Shown: positions 25,050 to 37,489 of the stretch, piece after piece
Numbering within the stretch: the first letter of the stretch is position 1
Layout: every line of letters starts with the position of its first letter
Source: Lumnitzera littorea
Lineage: Eukaryota > Streptophyta > Magnoliopsida > Myrtales > Combretaceae
Assembly: GCA_024138015.1 (NCBI GenBank)
Contig: JAMXBB010000004.1
Location: 79,185,052 to 79,249,051 of the forward strand
Direction: 5' to 3'
DNA length: 64,000 nt
Position numbers and translations under genes: made by a program
The notes under the pieces: model-generated
Databases searched by the model: none
What the model saw: the letters and a program-made list of their open reading frames with translations, nothing else
Told to the model about the DNA's origin: nothing

Positions 25050-27769
25050 CATATATAAATATATGTAAAGTCCACAGAACTTTCCAAGAATTTCTACATA
25101 AACACAATGGTTCACTAATTTACATATTAATTATCAGTCTTTTATCCTCAACTACAAAGGACATACTAGCTATATATCACTACTAAGTAAATTGATCCTC
25201 ATATCCTTGGTTTCAAAAGAACTAATCTTTGGATAATTGTAAAGCGACATATTACTTAAAATATTCAGAAATCAGGACTTGCAAAAGGATCTATAAGAGT
25301 ATGAGTAATTATAGCTCAGTAAGTTGAATTGGAGACTCATGAATGCATACAAACACAAACAAGATTATCAAGCAATTATTTTCATGCAATGTAACAATCA
25401 AGTATCATCGTACAACGTAGTTCTATCCATTGTGAAATTAGAGAAATTTCACCCGCTCTAATTCGGGTTGAGGAGTTTTCATGTTATGCAGCAACTCATA
25501 ACTAAACCTAGGCTTGTGCAAAGGAGACCTCGCTCCTCCCACGACTACCTTCGAACTATTGACTTCACTCTTCCCGCGACTTCCTCTCCTGTCACTTAGT
25601 TTGACTAAGGATGAAGAAGGGATCATTATGCAATCCTGCGCTATCCCTTTCGAAGGGGTCAGTATTTGGTTGGAGAATCCTAATGATCCCCTAACAGGTT
25701 GTAATGCATGACATTTTAAGTCATTATAGTATAATAAGATTAAATTTCATTTAGGGTTTTTAAACAATTGACACCAATTCAACATAACACAAAATCAATC
25801 ATACCACAAATTTCAGCACGAATTCAGATACATCAAACACATGCATAAACTACTTAAAATCACTACTATATACAAACCTAAGTCTCTAAGTACCATAAAA
25901 AAAATAGTACTCTAATACAGTAAATAATAACCCAATTTACTTGGAATTTCTCAATTGCCTGATCACTTAGTTGCAAGCTGATTCGTCTCTAGGTATCCTA
26001 TAATACAAACAGGTCTTTTTAGTACTTATACTTTAAGGATTCATATTCTAAGTTATAATTTAACTTATTTTTTTTCCATATATTCTTATTATATACTAAT
26101 GATTCTTTCTACTCTATTTCGGGGTTTGGATCCTATATTAGATTCTAGTTTTGATTTCAAAGTCTTAAATATGCTCAAATCCTAATGTGAAACTAATCAC
26201 ATTAAGCTCGAGTATCCTAATATCCTATTAGGTTTTAATTTAGTATTCTAAACTATTTAGTATACGTTAATCTTAATTGGGGTACTGGATTTATTCCCAA
26301 TGTGAGAAAATTTTACATTTTTTATACAATTACTTAAAATTAAATTTTGTTTCAGATTTAGTATAATTTGATTTTTATTATAATATTATCTAAATAACCC
26401 TAATTTTTCAAATTGATTAAATTTTCAATTTCTTATATTCCTAATTTTCTACAATTACTACTTAATTCCAAAATTAATTACACTTAATACTCTAAAGGCT
26501 AGGATTAGGTTTCCACATCAGAGATTAACATCATTAAACATCTAATTACTATCTAAATTAGTAATTAGTGTCTTAATCACCTAATTAACCCAAAATTACC
26601 CAATTTTTCCATCATTTTAGGGCTAAAAATTAACTTAAAAATTTTGAAAATTAGTTTTAAAAAAATGGCTTCATAGCACTGTTCTATATCACTTAAGCAT
26701 TCTATAGACAAAAATTGAGCTCTAAACTACACTCCTAAGTTTATTTATTTCTAGTTCTAATTATGCTCGATTTTTCTTAATTTGTTAAGAACCTTATATT
26801 TTTAGACGTGATTAAACTAAATCACTATTTTCCCCTAAATCTATATACAATAAAACCTCAAAATAACAAGTTTCATAATTTTCTAGCTAAAATAACTAAT
26901 TTTAAGAAATTATATAAAACCGGAGCAAATAAGGGACTTACTCGGTTCGATGTTTTTTGGCCATCCAACTCTGGTCCAAGTGTGTCGGCCAACCTAGACG
27001 GTGGGTTTGGAGTGGGGTAGTGGTGGTGGTTTAGTCCCACTTGGTGGTGAGGTGTAGGTTTAGTGCACTAGCCTTAACTGCATAGTTTGCTTTTTTTTTT
27101 TTTTTTTCTTTTGAATTTTCGAAGCCCTCTATTTTTTTCTAATTCCTAATTGTCCAAAGGAGTTTTTTGAATTTTTCCCCTATTTATAGAGCTTGGTGGT
27201 AATTAATATGTATTAAATTATATAAGACATTATCCAAATCTCTTAATTTTTTGCTTTTGTGTTGCTTGATTCTAATTAGCTAATTTTTATTCTTCAGATC
27301 CTGACTTACTACGACCAGATATTCATCATTCCCTACCCCTCTGATTTTTCCTAAATTAATTAATAATTTTCTTTAATTATTTACTGAGTTTTTGGTCAAT
27401 TTAAGTAATTTTACGTATTTTTATTTACACGTAAATACATGTGGGGTATATGTAAACATTCCTAATTATTATTTAGGTTATTCTATAATTTTTAGTATAC
27501 ATATAATCTATCTCTAGTGATTTATTAGTTATTAGATAATGTTTTTCACCTTTTTGGTAATTAACAATTATTATACTTAAAATTTGAAAATTTTATAATC
27601 TCCTATTTTATTACTTATTTTCTTAAGTTCAAGTTTACGGGGTCGTTTTTATTAATTTTTCTATCAATAGTTTATAATTTGGGTTTGATCGGATCCTTTA
27701 ACCGATTGTCCTAAACCTTGTGTTTTAAGTTTAATCCTATAGTCACTTGGTTTAATTTTAGGGCTTACA
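25050..27769 (-). mobile_element. Minus-strand LTR (A)
   Basis: Read on the minus strand it starts TGTAAGCCCTAAAATT at 27769. It has a TATA box TATAAATAG at 27180-27188, then an A-rich leader, a GC-richer GG/GT-rich block (26960-27060 on plus), and the CTTACTGAGCT landmark inside the duplicated segment 25262-25680. The order is that of the other LTRs in this window. The left (3') limit near 25050 is uncertain. Confidence 0.5.
25262..25680 (-). repeat. Duplicated LTR-like segment, copy 2
   Basis: Direct partner of 24440-24860. It lies inside LTR A. The short overlapping reading frames here on both strands have no recognisable motif and are considered non-coding. Confidence 0.6.
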
Positions 27770-28849
27770 GTTTCCTCTAATGGGTGTTATGCATGTCCAG
27801 TTTCCTTGTAGTTGAATCATTATTAGTTGTAATTAGAGATGACCAAACAAGTTCATATAATACAAAAATAATGAGATCATGTAGAACAACACACTAAGGA
27901 GTTTAACTCTTATCACAACTGAATACCAAACATACACATAGCATGTGCACAAGAAACTAGTTATAATTATAAATAGATGTACTCTTAAGTTTCCTGATAT
28001 TTTAATACAGCATCTCAAAAAGCGGTAAAACTATAATCCCAACTTACTTGATTAGATGTTTACTAAGGAAGACTCAAGTCGTCAACGGTCTAATTATTGA
28101 GGGATCCTATATACACAAAACCTAAATTTAGTTCTCGTAATAATTACAAAAATATTAGGGTTATATTTAAAACTGTTATATATATATATCAAGTATATTA
28201 TCATTTTCTTATATAATCATATATAGTTCTATTATATTAGTTAAGTTATTAATAATATACGTAATTATACTATTATGTATAATATATCATTTCGATCATA
28301 TTGAAATGTACTTTTAATTGGTTAAATCACGTTTCAATTATGGTAAGATTATTATAGTATGTAGACTCTCGTAATATTATAAAGATATAAGTTATATTAC
28401 TTAAGATTATTTGATTTTAATAAAAATAATATCGTTGGGTTTATACAAATCTAGGGATACGTATTACGAGTCCTATTTTTAGAGATGACTTCTAATGGGT
28501 AGATTGAATTTCTAACATAGTTATACGTATCTAAATAAATATTATCATATTATACGTATTTTATGTTATTAAACTATATTTTATATAATTTGTTGATATA
28601 ATTCTATAATATGGATATTATCTAACCTTAATACGCATATAACGTATCTTGGATGTCAAAATATCATTAAATGTATTAAACATATACTTTTTTATCAAAT
28701 TTGACCAATACATATATAGATAGTTTTTATTTAATTATTTATCACATGTTGGCCTATTATTACTAAAAATGAGTCTTGGTTTGTAATAAATAGCTTAGGT
28801 CACTAAATAATTTCTCAAAAATTTCTTTAGACTCCTAAAAATATGGGGA
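27770..28849. other. AT-rich spacer between minus-strand LTRs
   Basis: Extremely AT-rich with TATA repeats (28180-28300). It may belong to LTR B, interrupted by LTR A, or be unrelated. No gene was recognised. Confidence 0.35.
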
Positions 28850-30382
28850 ATTCAATCATCACTTAGTTTTGTGTTATCGATTTATTGCCTACATATTCAA
28901 ATTTACAATTTTACTCTTGAATTATACTTAATTACCTAAATATTATTCTTTTTACACAAAATCATTTTCTAGCAATCCTAACATCACTATAATCCACTAG
29001 AAGTTAGTATAAGTCATTTCCATCAATTATTTTCCTTAAACCAATTTATTTCACATTTTCACCTTAATTTTAGCTATTTTTTGGGCTAAAAATTACAATA
29101 AATATTAAAAATACATGCATCAGAAATCGGGATGCATAGCAATTATCCATATATTATATGTATCATACACAAAAATTTTGAGCTAGAAACAACATCATTT
29201 GATATATTTATTTTGAAAGTCAAAATTTAGGTAAATAGTAACTTTCTTAAGCAAGTATATTAAATATTCAAAATTTTACAAAAATAAAAATATCACACAA
29301 AAGCATGTTTGAAATAACATAACTATAAATTTTTCTAAAGTTTTTTAGGTGGGTTTAGTATTTTTTTAAAATAGATGAAGAATAGGATAGAATTTTAATC
29401 AACCTGTTCTTGAGTGCTCCAGTAGTTGGTGATGAAGGGGGTAGTGTTGGAAGGGCTTCACAGCAGATCACGGTTTACCCTAGGAATTAGTCCAGCTTAG
29501 TGATTGCTCAGTTTTTCCTATTTTTTTTTATATTTTTCCTACAATTTTTTCTAAATTTTTCCTTAATTGTTTCTAGATCCTAAAGATGTGAATTGATATT
29601 ATAAGTCTCTTATATAGTTGTTTAGGTCAGCTTCCAATTGCCGTGATTTACAAGCCATTTTTTTTTTCCTTATCCTATTGTAATTCCAAGCATGAGGTAC
29701 CTAAATATGGTGAAAATACTTTTGATTCAACTTTGTTGAGTTAGCAGAAGTAAGCCATGATGATTTCCAGCATGTCCAGTAATTTTGAAGGCTATTGGAT
29801 AAGCTTTGTTTTATTTTGATTAAATACTAATATTATATATATTATATTAGTATTTAGTTATTTTATTAATATACGAGTATATATCCTCTATATATATCAT
29901 GTGTAACATATACTTGTACTTGTATAATTATGTTTCTAACATATCCTCTATTTTTAAGATTTATATTTCTTATTTATTTTTATGAATTCAATGCATATTA
30001 TATATAATTATGAAATTTCGGGTTAATTTATGGGTATAATTACTATTTATATCAAATATACTCATAAAAATATGTGTATATTCATATAGTAAATTATATT
30101 ATATTATCTCATTTTATAGCTTAATTAACTTATCTCTAAGTCCTTATTGTATTCCAAGCTTGATTTTAGGGGTTTCGAGCAATTTTGTACTATATTAAGT
30201 AATTATGCTTCTAGAGCAAAAATTGGAATTTTGGATCTTTTTTTTTTAAATCTAAGTTCCCTAAGCAACTTTAACTGACTTTTCTATTTTAGTTGTAAAG
30301 TTTAAGCCCAATCGGATAATTTTTACCTGAAGGCCCTAAATCTAGGCTCCGTTACCTAAAATGCAAATTTTAGGGGCTCACA
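28850..30382 (-). mobile_element. Minus-strand LTR (B), partial
   Basis: On the minus strand it begins TGTGAGCCCCTAAAATTTG at 30382, resembling the start of LTR A and the LTR starting at 36404. Internal blocks match LTR A: the GGGCTAAAAATTA region near 29080 versus 26630, and a GC-richer block at 29405-29480. Its 3' part is not found next to it. One explanation is that LTR A inserted into LTR B, making 24440-24860 the displaced 3' part; this is not proven. Confidence 0.5.
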
Positions 30383-31789
30383 AAGTATATGTGTGTAAAC
30401 CTTAAGAGTTTTCAGTAACCAAAAATGAAGTTGGGTAAAAAAGTCTTCAAATAGTCTTTAGAACTATCCGAATTCAATAATAAAACCCTAAGTGAAGAAT
30501 CAATGTTAACCAAAACCCTAAAGCAAGTAAAGCCTTAAAACCCGAGCTAAATAAGAAAAACCTTAGAAAACTTAATTGAAAAACCCTAGAATGGTAATAA
30601 AATCCTAAAATGATTACTAAGTCCTAATTAAATGATTAAGTGCCTAAACATGACAAATAAATCCTAATAGTAAGGCAAAATCCATCGTTAAAAGTGATAG
30701 ATATCACTAATCAACCGAAACCCTAATCAAACTACTATAAACGGATATCAAACTATAAATAAAACTTAGGTGCACGTGTAAGGTACTTAGATTAACTAAA
30801 GCATAACATAAAAAATCCTTAACACATCATAATTACTCTTAATTAGACTAATTGTGCTTAATTACCATCAATTACCCTAAGCAAACCCTAATTCATAACT
30901 AACCTTTATTACATCTTAATTTGTTACAAGTTAAGCATGATTAAGGGCAACAACACAACCTCTTAACGACATTAAAATATCTTATACCTTAAGGGGATAA
31001 GATCTTCCTTAAAATGGCAAAAAAGCAAAGGGGTACATGGTGCTCATTTATGCTAAGTCCTTCCCTTCCCAAAACACGTACACATGGTCCCCTCTCTCTC
31101 TCCTCCACATGTCAACCACTCTACCCCCCTACCTCACTCATTTTCTTCATTTTCTCAAACCATAAAAGACTCTTAAACATTCTCTAAAATATCATGCTCC
31201 AAAACACCCCAAAGCTTACTCCATTTGGCTACCTTACATACTATACTGTCGGCCACTTTACGACTCTACCACCACCACCACCATAACAAACCACCAAACA
31301 CCAATCCTCATGCTACACACACACATTCTCCCCTAGCCATTCGATATACCCACACACCCTTATACACGTAAAAGCTTATGGTAGATACATTCATAAGGAG
31401 ACCCTCCATATTCCAAACTTTGGTAAGTGTTTTGGCTAGACTTTCCTTTGTTTTTATTTTAGGATAATGCTAGGAAGCTACATTTTAATGAATATCATTT
31501 ACTTTACAGCAATGTCTTAGATGTTATAGGATGTTTTCATGAAGAACATACATGGTTAATGAAGGAAAAATACTCCTTAGTTAGAGTTTTAATACCAGTA
31601 AGTAGAGAAGTGTAGTGTAATGTTAGTTTCAAGGCTAAATCACTAAGGAATGTACTAAAACCCCTTTTTTCTCTAGAATGCTACCCTTACCCTAACATCA
31701 CTTGACATGTCCACACAATATTATGTTATGATTATAGTCATAAGTGAGTAAAAACATAGTTTAATTAAGGAAAAATACCTTAAAAACAA
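30383..31789 (+). mobile_element. LTR-like sequence, AAACCCTAA-rich then C-rich
   Basis: Composition and order (scattered AAACCCTAA motifs at 30480-30900, then a CCCTCTCTCTCTCC/ACCACCACCACC tract at 31090-31290) parallel 16080-17530 of the 4.5 kb LTR. I infer another diverged LTR of the same broad type in plus orientation. The ends were not defined. The AAACCCTAA motifs are dispersed, not a telomere array. Confidence 0.35.
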
Positions 31790-32312
31790 GTGGAGCTTTA
31801 GTGTTTATCTCAAGCTTACCATTGTTCTGAATGAATTAAATGAGAAGAGAAGCCTTCTATTTATAGAGTTTGGAGACTAATCTTGTCCAACGGATGGCTT
31901 TAAGATGAATGGTTGAAATTGAGGCTCATTATTGAAACTTATCCTCTCCTTTAGCCTTTATAGGCTTTGATATGAGCTTAGGTTTTATAATAACTAAAAG
32001 AAGCTCATTTTCTCTTTAAAAATGAGTAAAGCACACTTAAGCCTTTTCAAGACCCAATAAAACAAAAGAAGCCTGAATGAGCTCAAAAGTTAATTTTCAA
32101 GTCTACTTTTAATGCACGAGCTAACCCAATATGGCCAAAGTAGAAATTCTAGTTTGGCCATCAATGTTTTGAGCCTACCAAGCTAAGTCTCTTTGAAATA
32201 TCCCTAATTAGGCCTATTTTCTAGACTTTGTCACTAGCCTAAGATATCGATCTATAGCATTAAATTAGGTTAAAAGCCCAATTATCAAAATAACCCTTTA
32301 CATTTTAGCCCT
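31790..32312 (+). repeat. Fragment of the inverted-repeat element
   Basis: It matches 20937-21420 in the same orientation (GAAGAGAAG.CTTCTATTTATA, GAGGCTCATTATTGAAA-type and GTCACTAGCCTA blocks in order). It is truncated at both ends. The CTATTTATAGAGTTTGG block is again a leftward TATA box. Confidence 0.65.
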
Positions 32313-33499
32313 AGACCAAAAGCCCCTTAGATACAGTCAAGGGGTTTTAAGCATTTCTAAAAGTTGTTTCTTCAGTTGTTGTATAAACAAACTAAATGTT
32401 GACTTTGCTTACTTTGTCACTTATAATATCGATGGAATTGATGCTTGTTTTGGATTACTTATAAGCTGAGCATGATATGCTAACATTTGTTTTGCTTTTA
32501 TGGAATCCATCCTTCCATATGCTTTTGTAGCACACTTTGCACTGATTTGTTGTTCCTATGATATTGATTTACATTCATTTTGCATAAAATTGATAAGTTA
32601 GCTCTTTTCGATACTTCTTCCTTATTTTATGAGTATTTGTAGAAAAATAAAGCCATCAAAGCATTTGTAGAAATTTAGAGCTTCAATAATATTCCATTCG
32701 ACTATGCTATATATGTATCTCATGTATAGCATATGTAGAAGCCTAAAGCTTCGAGAATATTTTTATCTATAGATGTTGTATGTATCTCATACATACTAGT
32801 AAATGGGGTAATGTTGTTGTATGTATTTTTATTTTTAATGAATTTTTTGCTTATAACCTTCATATAAAATATTTAGTATGCTAGGTCATGAGACTTATGT
32901 TGGCCCAACTAGTTAAGGTACCTATACATAAGTTACAAAGCTTAGGTTTGAATCCTATTGTATGCGGATTATGCATTTAATATATATAATTTTTGGGTAA
33001 ACAATCTTGCTATTTTGGAATTGTAATGTATCTAATTTGATTTTTATTATTATTTTTTTATATTTTTGATGGAGAAATGTGACTCTAATAAATGTAATTC
33101 TTATCCATTTTCGTACAGCACATCTGCAATAATTAAATAGATTATTCCATGTTTGCTCCAAATCTTCTCTTCTTTCTCCAAATCCTCTTCAAATGATTCA
33201 AATTTGTTAGATCTTCATAACTAAAGATAGCCTAAACTTTATCCAATCTACTCATCTTTATCAAATCTTTAATTCAAAAATATTATTCTCTTCATTTCGA
33301 CTATAAATATATCTTCATCTCATCAATTTTGTCTTTGCAAATAATGACAACAAGGTTAACGATATGCCTTCTTTTTTTCTATGTTATGGTAGTGATTGAA
33401 AATATCATCCTTTTGCTGAAAACTAGCTAACACCTCCTTAAGGGTGAGAAAATTGCTATTATCTTTGATGCCTTGAATCTTGCATCATTTATCGATGGA
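32313..33499. other. Non-coding spacer
   Basis: No gene. There is an imperfect ~65-bp tandem duplication at about 32668-32800 (GTAGAA...AGCTTC.A.AATATT...GTATCTCAT). The rest is AT-rich and unassigned. Confidence 0.4.
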
Positions 33500-36404
33500 A
33501 GTCATCTTACCAAAAGATAAAGGGCTACGAAAACTTTTGTTTACTGCCATTATCTCAAGAACAATATACTACAAGACTCCTTCAAAAGCAGCTGACTTTG
33601 TCTTAAGCACTCTCAAAAGACTTTCCCCCCAGTTGATATTGACCTGTCAATTCTCTTCACAACTTAAGGATACACAAATATCCCCTTAACTCTCTGTGAG
33701 CTAAGTGAGAGTAGATAAAACAAAACACGTAATAAACACAATACATACTCACCTAGATCAATACCATAAGATATTCAAGTTTATAATCCAAGTTACCAAT
33801 ACAAACTATATATGCAAGAAGTTAGTGCCATGCTCATGCGCATGACATGTATTGGTATTGATATCCTATACTTTTCCAATTCTTCATCCGATTAGTCGAT
33901 ATACTTAGGCATCTAGATACTACGTCCAGGAACCTAAGGCAACGAAGAGTTGCTTGGGAATAGGACCCTTAACAAAAACCACTTCTTGTGGTTTGAAAAT
34001 CCAATACATAGTTGGTTACACATCGTAGCCAAAATAAGTTGAGCAATGCAGTTCTATATTGATCAAAAGCTAACTCAACAGTTTTGAAGCTTTTAGAAAC
34101 TCAACCCATAGGTCCTTTTGTGCCATGCCATGAATGTAGTGAATAGTATAATAGCCTAGTATCAAGTATGAATCTCAAGTTCTACATTATAAACAATCCA
34201 ATTATCTTAACTTTAGCTTCGTTTCTTAGCTTTATATTAAATTCCTTCACATAGGGTTTACTTGGGTGAATACCCTAAAGAACATTCAGTTTCCAAGTTT
34301 TCCAAATAGAATCACATATCGATGAATCAATCATACATAAGAAAACATTTCACTTTTTCAACACACATTCAATAGAACCGGGTATCCAATCAATCTAGCA
34401 TATCATTACAATTCACAACATAACTAACTTTAAGTCAACTAGACATAGGTGTACTTGCATGAAAATAGAAATTTCCACTTACTTGAGCTTGATAGTAATG
34501 TAAATCCTAAGCTTCGTGATATGGTCCTTCCTCACCTATTACACCTAGTAAAGTATACACAAACCCCAAGTCAACTATAAGTTGATACTAAGTTCTTATG
34601 CGATTTCACTATTGAGTTTCCAAACTTAATTTGATTATATCTTATTCATTTCTTATCTGATTTTAATAAACTTTATATCGCCATGATTGTTATTTTGAAT
34701 ACTATTAAGATATCTTAAGAATCATGACTAATCAATATTGTAAAATGTCCAAAAATATGCTTTTGCATTACTGATTGTACATTAATATAACTTCGTAATT
34801 AACTCAAATAAATCCCAAATCTAAATTATAAATCCTAAAATTACTCATTTCCTGAGTTGGTTAGCATTCATTATGTACTCAAAAATACTAATCCTTTACA
34901 TATTGAACAAATATCATATTAGTACTAATTACTATATCATATTTTAGGCTAATATATAGGTTTATATTATGAAAATACATAATAAATAATATATGAGCCC
35001 GATTAATTCCACCAAAAATCCTATAGACTCAAAAAAATATATAGTTTAATTATTGATCACAAATTATACTAAATTAGCTATTATATATTTTTGGGAAAAT
35101 GACAATTTTAACTTAAAATTAGCGAAAATTAAGCAAATAAGTGAATTTAGTCATAAGATAAAATTCAAGTGTCCCAAACATTATTATGACCTTTCAGAAA
35201 TCATAATACATAGGGCTCATACTTTGATTTTGTTAAAAACTAATTAATTCAATAAAATAGTGAAATTACCAATTTTATCCAAAATAATTACAATAAATAG
35301 TAAACATGGTTATTTTAAAAAAATTCTTGTTACTACAATTAAATACTTATATTAGGTATGTTACATACAAATTTTCAACTTGAAAGGACATTATTTAATA
35401 ATTCTAAAATGTAATTCAATTTTCATCCAAACAAAGCTATTTCTTAAGGACCTCATATTTCCAATAATTATTTCACTAAAATGAAATTACTACATTAATC
35501 TACATATAAAATAACTACAGAAAACTAAGTTTCATAATTAAATAACATCATTTGCTATTTTTATAAAATTTACAAAGTTTCAATTGAAAATTTGATTCAC
35601 TTGAACCGACCGCCTCTAACCACCAACCTTGTTGAAACACCTCCTCTAGAGGTGCTTTCCTTGACCCCAAATGGCCACCACAACTAAACACCAACAACCT
35701 ATTGAGATGACCAAATTAGATTCCATGCTCTATTTTTACTCTAATTTTCTTATTTTTTTCTAATTATTTTTAAAATTTTCTTGAGTGTCTTGCTTTTATT
35801 TTTATACTTCTAAAATGTTGTTTTTGAAGTATGCATACCCTATTTATATTTTCTAAATAGATTAGGATTAATAAAAATTTGACATGTAAATTGTACATAT
35901 CATTTTCTTATTATTTCCTCTTTTGACTTATCAATTCAAATTGATCCTTAGTTGCCACATCAGGGGATGACTCATCCTTTCAATTTTTTTTATTAAATTT
36001 CCATTTTTTATGTAAATTTACCTTATTTTAATAATAATTTATTGTTATATATATGTATTTAATACAAATAATGTATGTTCTATGTAAATACATGTATATT
36101 ACATATAATTTATTATTTTTATAAGTTAAACAACTTATCTTTAATATCTCATTATATCTAAATGCTTGAATTTCACGTTTTCGATATTTATCGACTTTAG
36201 TGAAAAATTAATGTTTTCTTGAATTAATATTTTTATATAGCTTATTTTGAGAAATTGACTTTACTTGAATTATTTCGTCTAACTTTTCTAACCATATTGT
36301 GACAATTGAAATTAAATGGATATCATAGCTCGGCGCCTAAAATTTAAATTTTGGGGCTCAGATCTTAAGGTAATCATATGGGCTTGAAATCATAAGGTAT
36401 TACA
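33500..36404 (-). mobile_element. Minus-strand ~2.9 kb LTR (inverted copy of 40271-43209)
   Basis: On the minus strand it starts TGTAATACC at 36404 and has a TATA-like AATATAAATAGG near 35840-35850. It follows the plus copy throughout: AGAAAAGTTAGACGAA (vs 40362), GGCCATTTGGGGTCAA (vs 41011), ACTCTCACTTAGCTCA (vs 42841), GAAGAGAATTGAC (vs 42894) and GTCTTGTAGTAT (vs 42978). It lacks the last ~180 bp. No internal region of its own orientation adjoins it, so it is a solo or orphan LTR. Confidence 0.75.
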
Positions 36405-37101
36405 GTATGCTTGATAGTGCATTGTTTACATAAATGTGCTCTCATATACATATTTATGTATAATATATATATGCATACCATGGATCATATGTTGTAGATA
36501 CCTTGATGATTATGGTTATGAATTATAGTCTTTATGCCTAGGCTAACTGTACTTTGATATTTATGGAATAAACTTGAACATAGAATTTCCATACACATCA
36601 TGGCCTTTGAAAATCTCTTTAATGGTTATACATCCTCCAAGTCTGCTTATCATGTTTATCCTAGTTAACTGTCTCATAGTACATGTGTCCTCATTCCAAA
36701 AACTTTGTTGTCATGCTCTTCGATATTCCAACTACACTGCCACCTATTTATTTCTCTTATTTTATTTTTTTCTTTTATATACACACACATATATATATAT
36801 TCTTTTGAAATCTCCCTATGCTTGTGTCTCAAGTTCATATGTTTTCTTCTCTACTTAGTAGATGTAGATGAGTTAATGGTCATTTTGTACATAGGCTTTT
36901 GAATTCAAATGTTACCGGCTTTCCTCTATTAGTGTGAATTATATGATTATTGAATTTGGATTGATATTTGCATGCAACTTAAGCCTTCTTAGATCACTAG
37001 CATGATTAACCTTTTTTTTTCCTTTTATTTATTCATTTATTTTAGCAAGATAACCTATTATATATTTTCACTTTAAGGCCAAACTTCATTATCTTGATGG
37101 C
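36405..37101. other. Non-coding spacer
   Basis: AT-rich. The overlapping frames at 36574-36902 are Phe/Leu/Tyr-rich translations of pyrimidine-rich DNA, without a motif. Nothing is supported as a gene. Confidence 0.4.
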
Positions 37102-37440
37102 CTCATGATTACTTTAAGTGCTAACTCAAATTCCCAAAATTTAATGATTCATTCAGGCCCTTAGTTATCTTTGGCATTACTATGGATTCTTGACATTTAG
37201 ATTATACACGCTTACAGTTATCCTTAGGTGTTGATGTAGATTCCTAATATCCAACATCATATAGGCCTATGGCTAACCTTAGGCATTATTGTGAATTCTT
37301 GTTATGTGGATAGTCAATGTGCTTCTAGTTGATCTTGATGTTATCCTAGATTCCTAACTCTACTAGCTTGAAGTTAAGCAGAAACAAATGCATCTAAGGA
37401 ATTCTAACCAAGTCAAACACCATCTAACCATTAAGTTATC
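37102..37440 (+). repeat. Fragment of the inverted-repeat element with its 55-bp array
   Basis: It matches 19976-20310 in the same orientation, including all five 55-bp units (near 37102, 37157, 37210, 37263 and 37319) and the AATGCATCTAAGGAATTC...CAAGTCAAACACCATCTAA block. It ends abruptly where the retrotransposon relic begins, marking a junction at about 37440. Confidence 0.7.
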
Positions 37441-37489
37441 CAAAATGGGGATAAGTTATCTTAGGTGCAATGTATAATTAAACCATTTG

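Noticed and set aside
25438..25711. Overlapping open frames on both strands
   Set aside because: They lie in an LTR segment duplicated at 24440-24860, where the frame is not kept.
30480..30910. Telomere-like AAACCCTAA motifs
   Set aside because: The motifs are scattered and irregular, not a head-to-tail array. Similar motifs occur in 16080-16850 as part of LTR-like sequence.
36574..36902. Overlapping 94- and 65-codon hydrophobic frames
   Set aside because: Low-complexity pyrimidine-rich DNA. There is no signal-peptide gene structure or homologue that I recognise.
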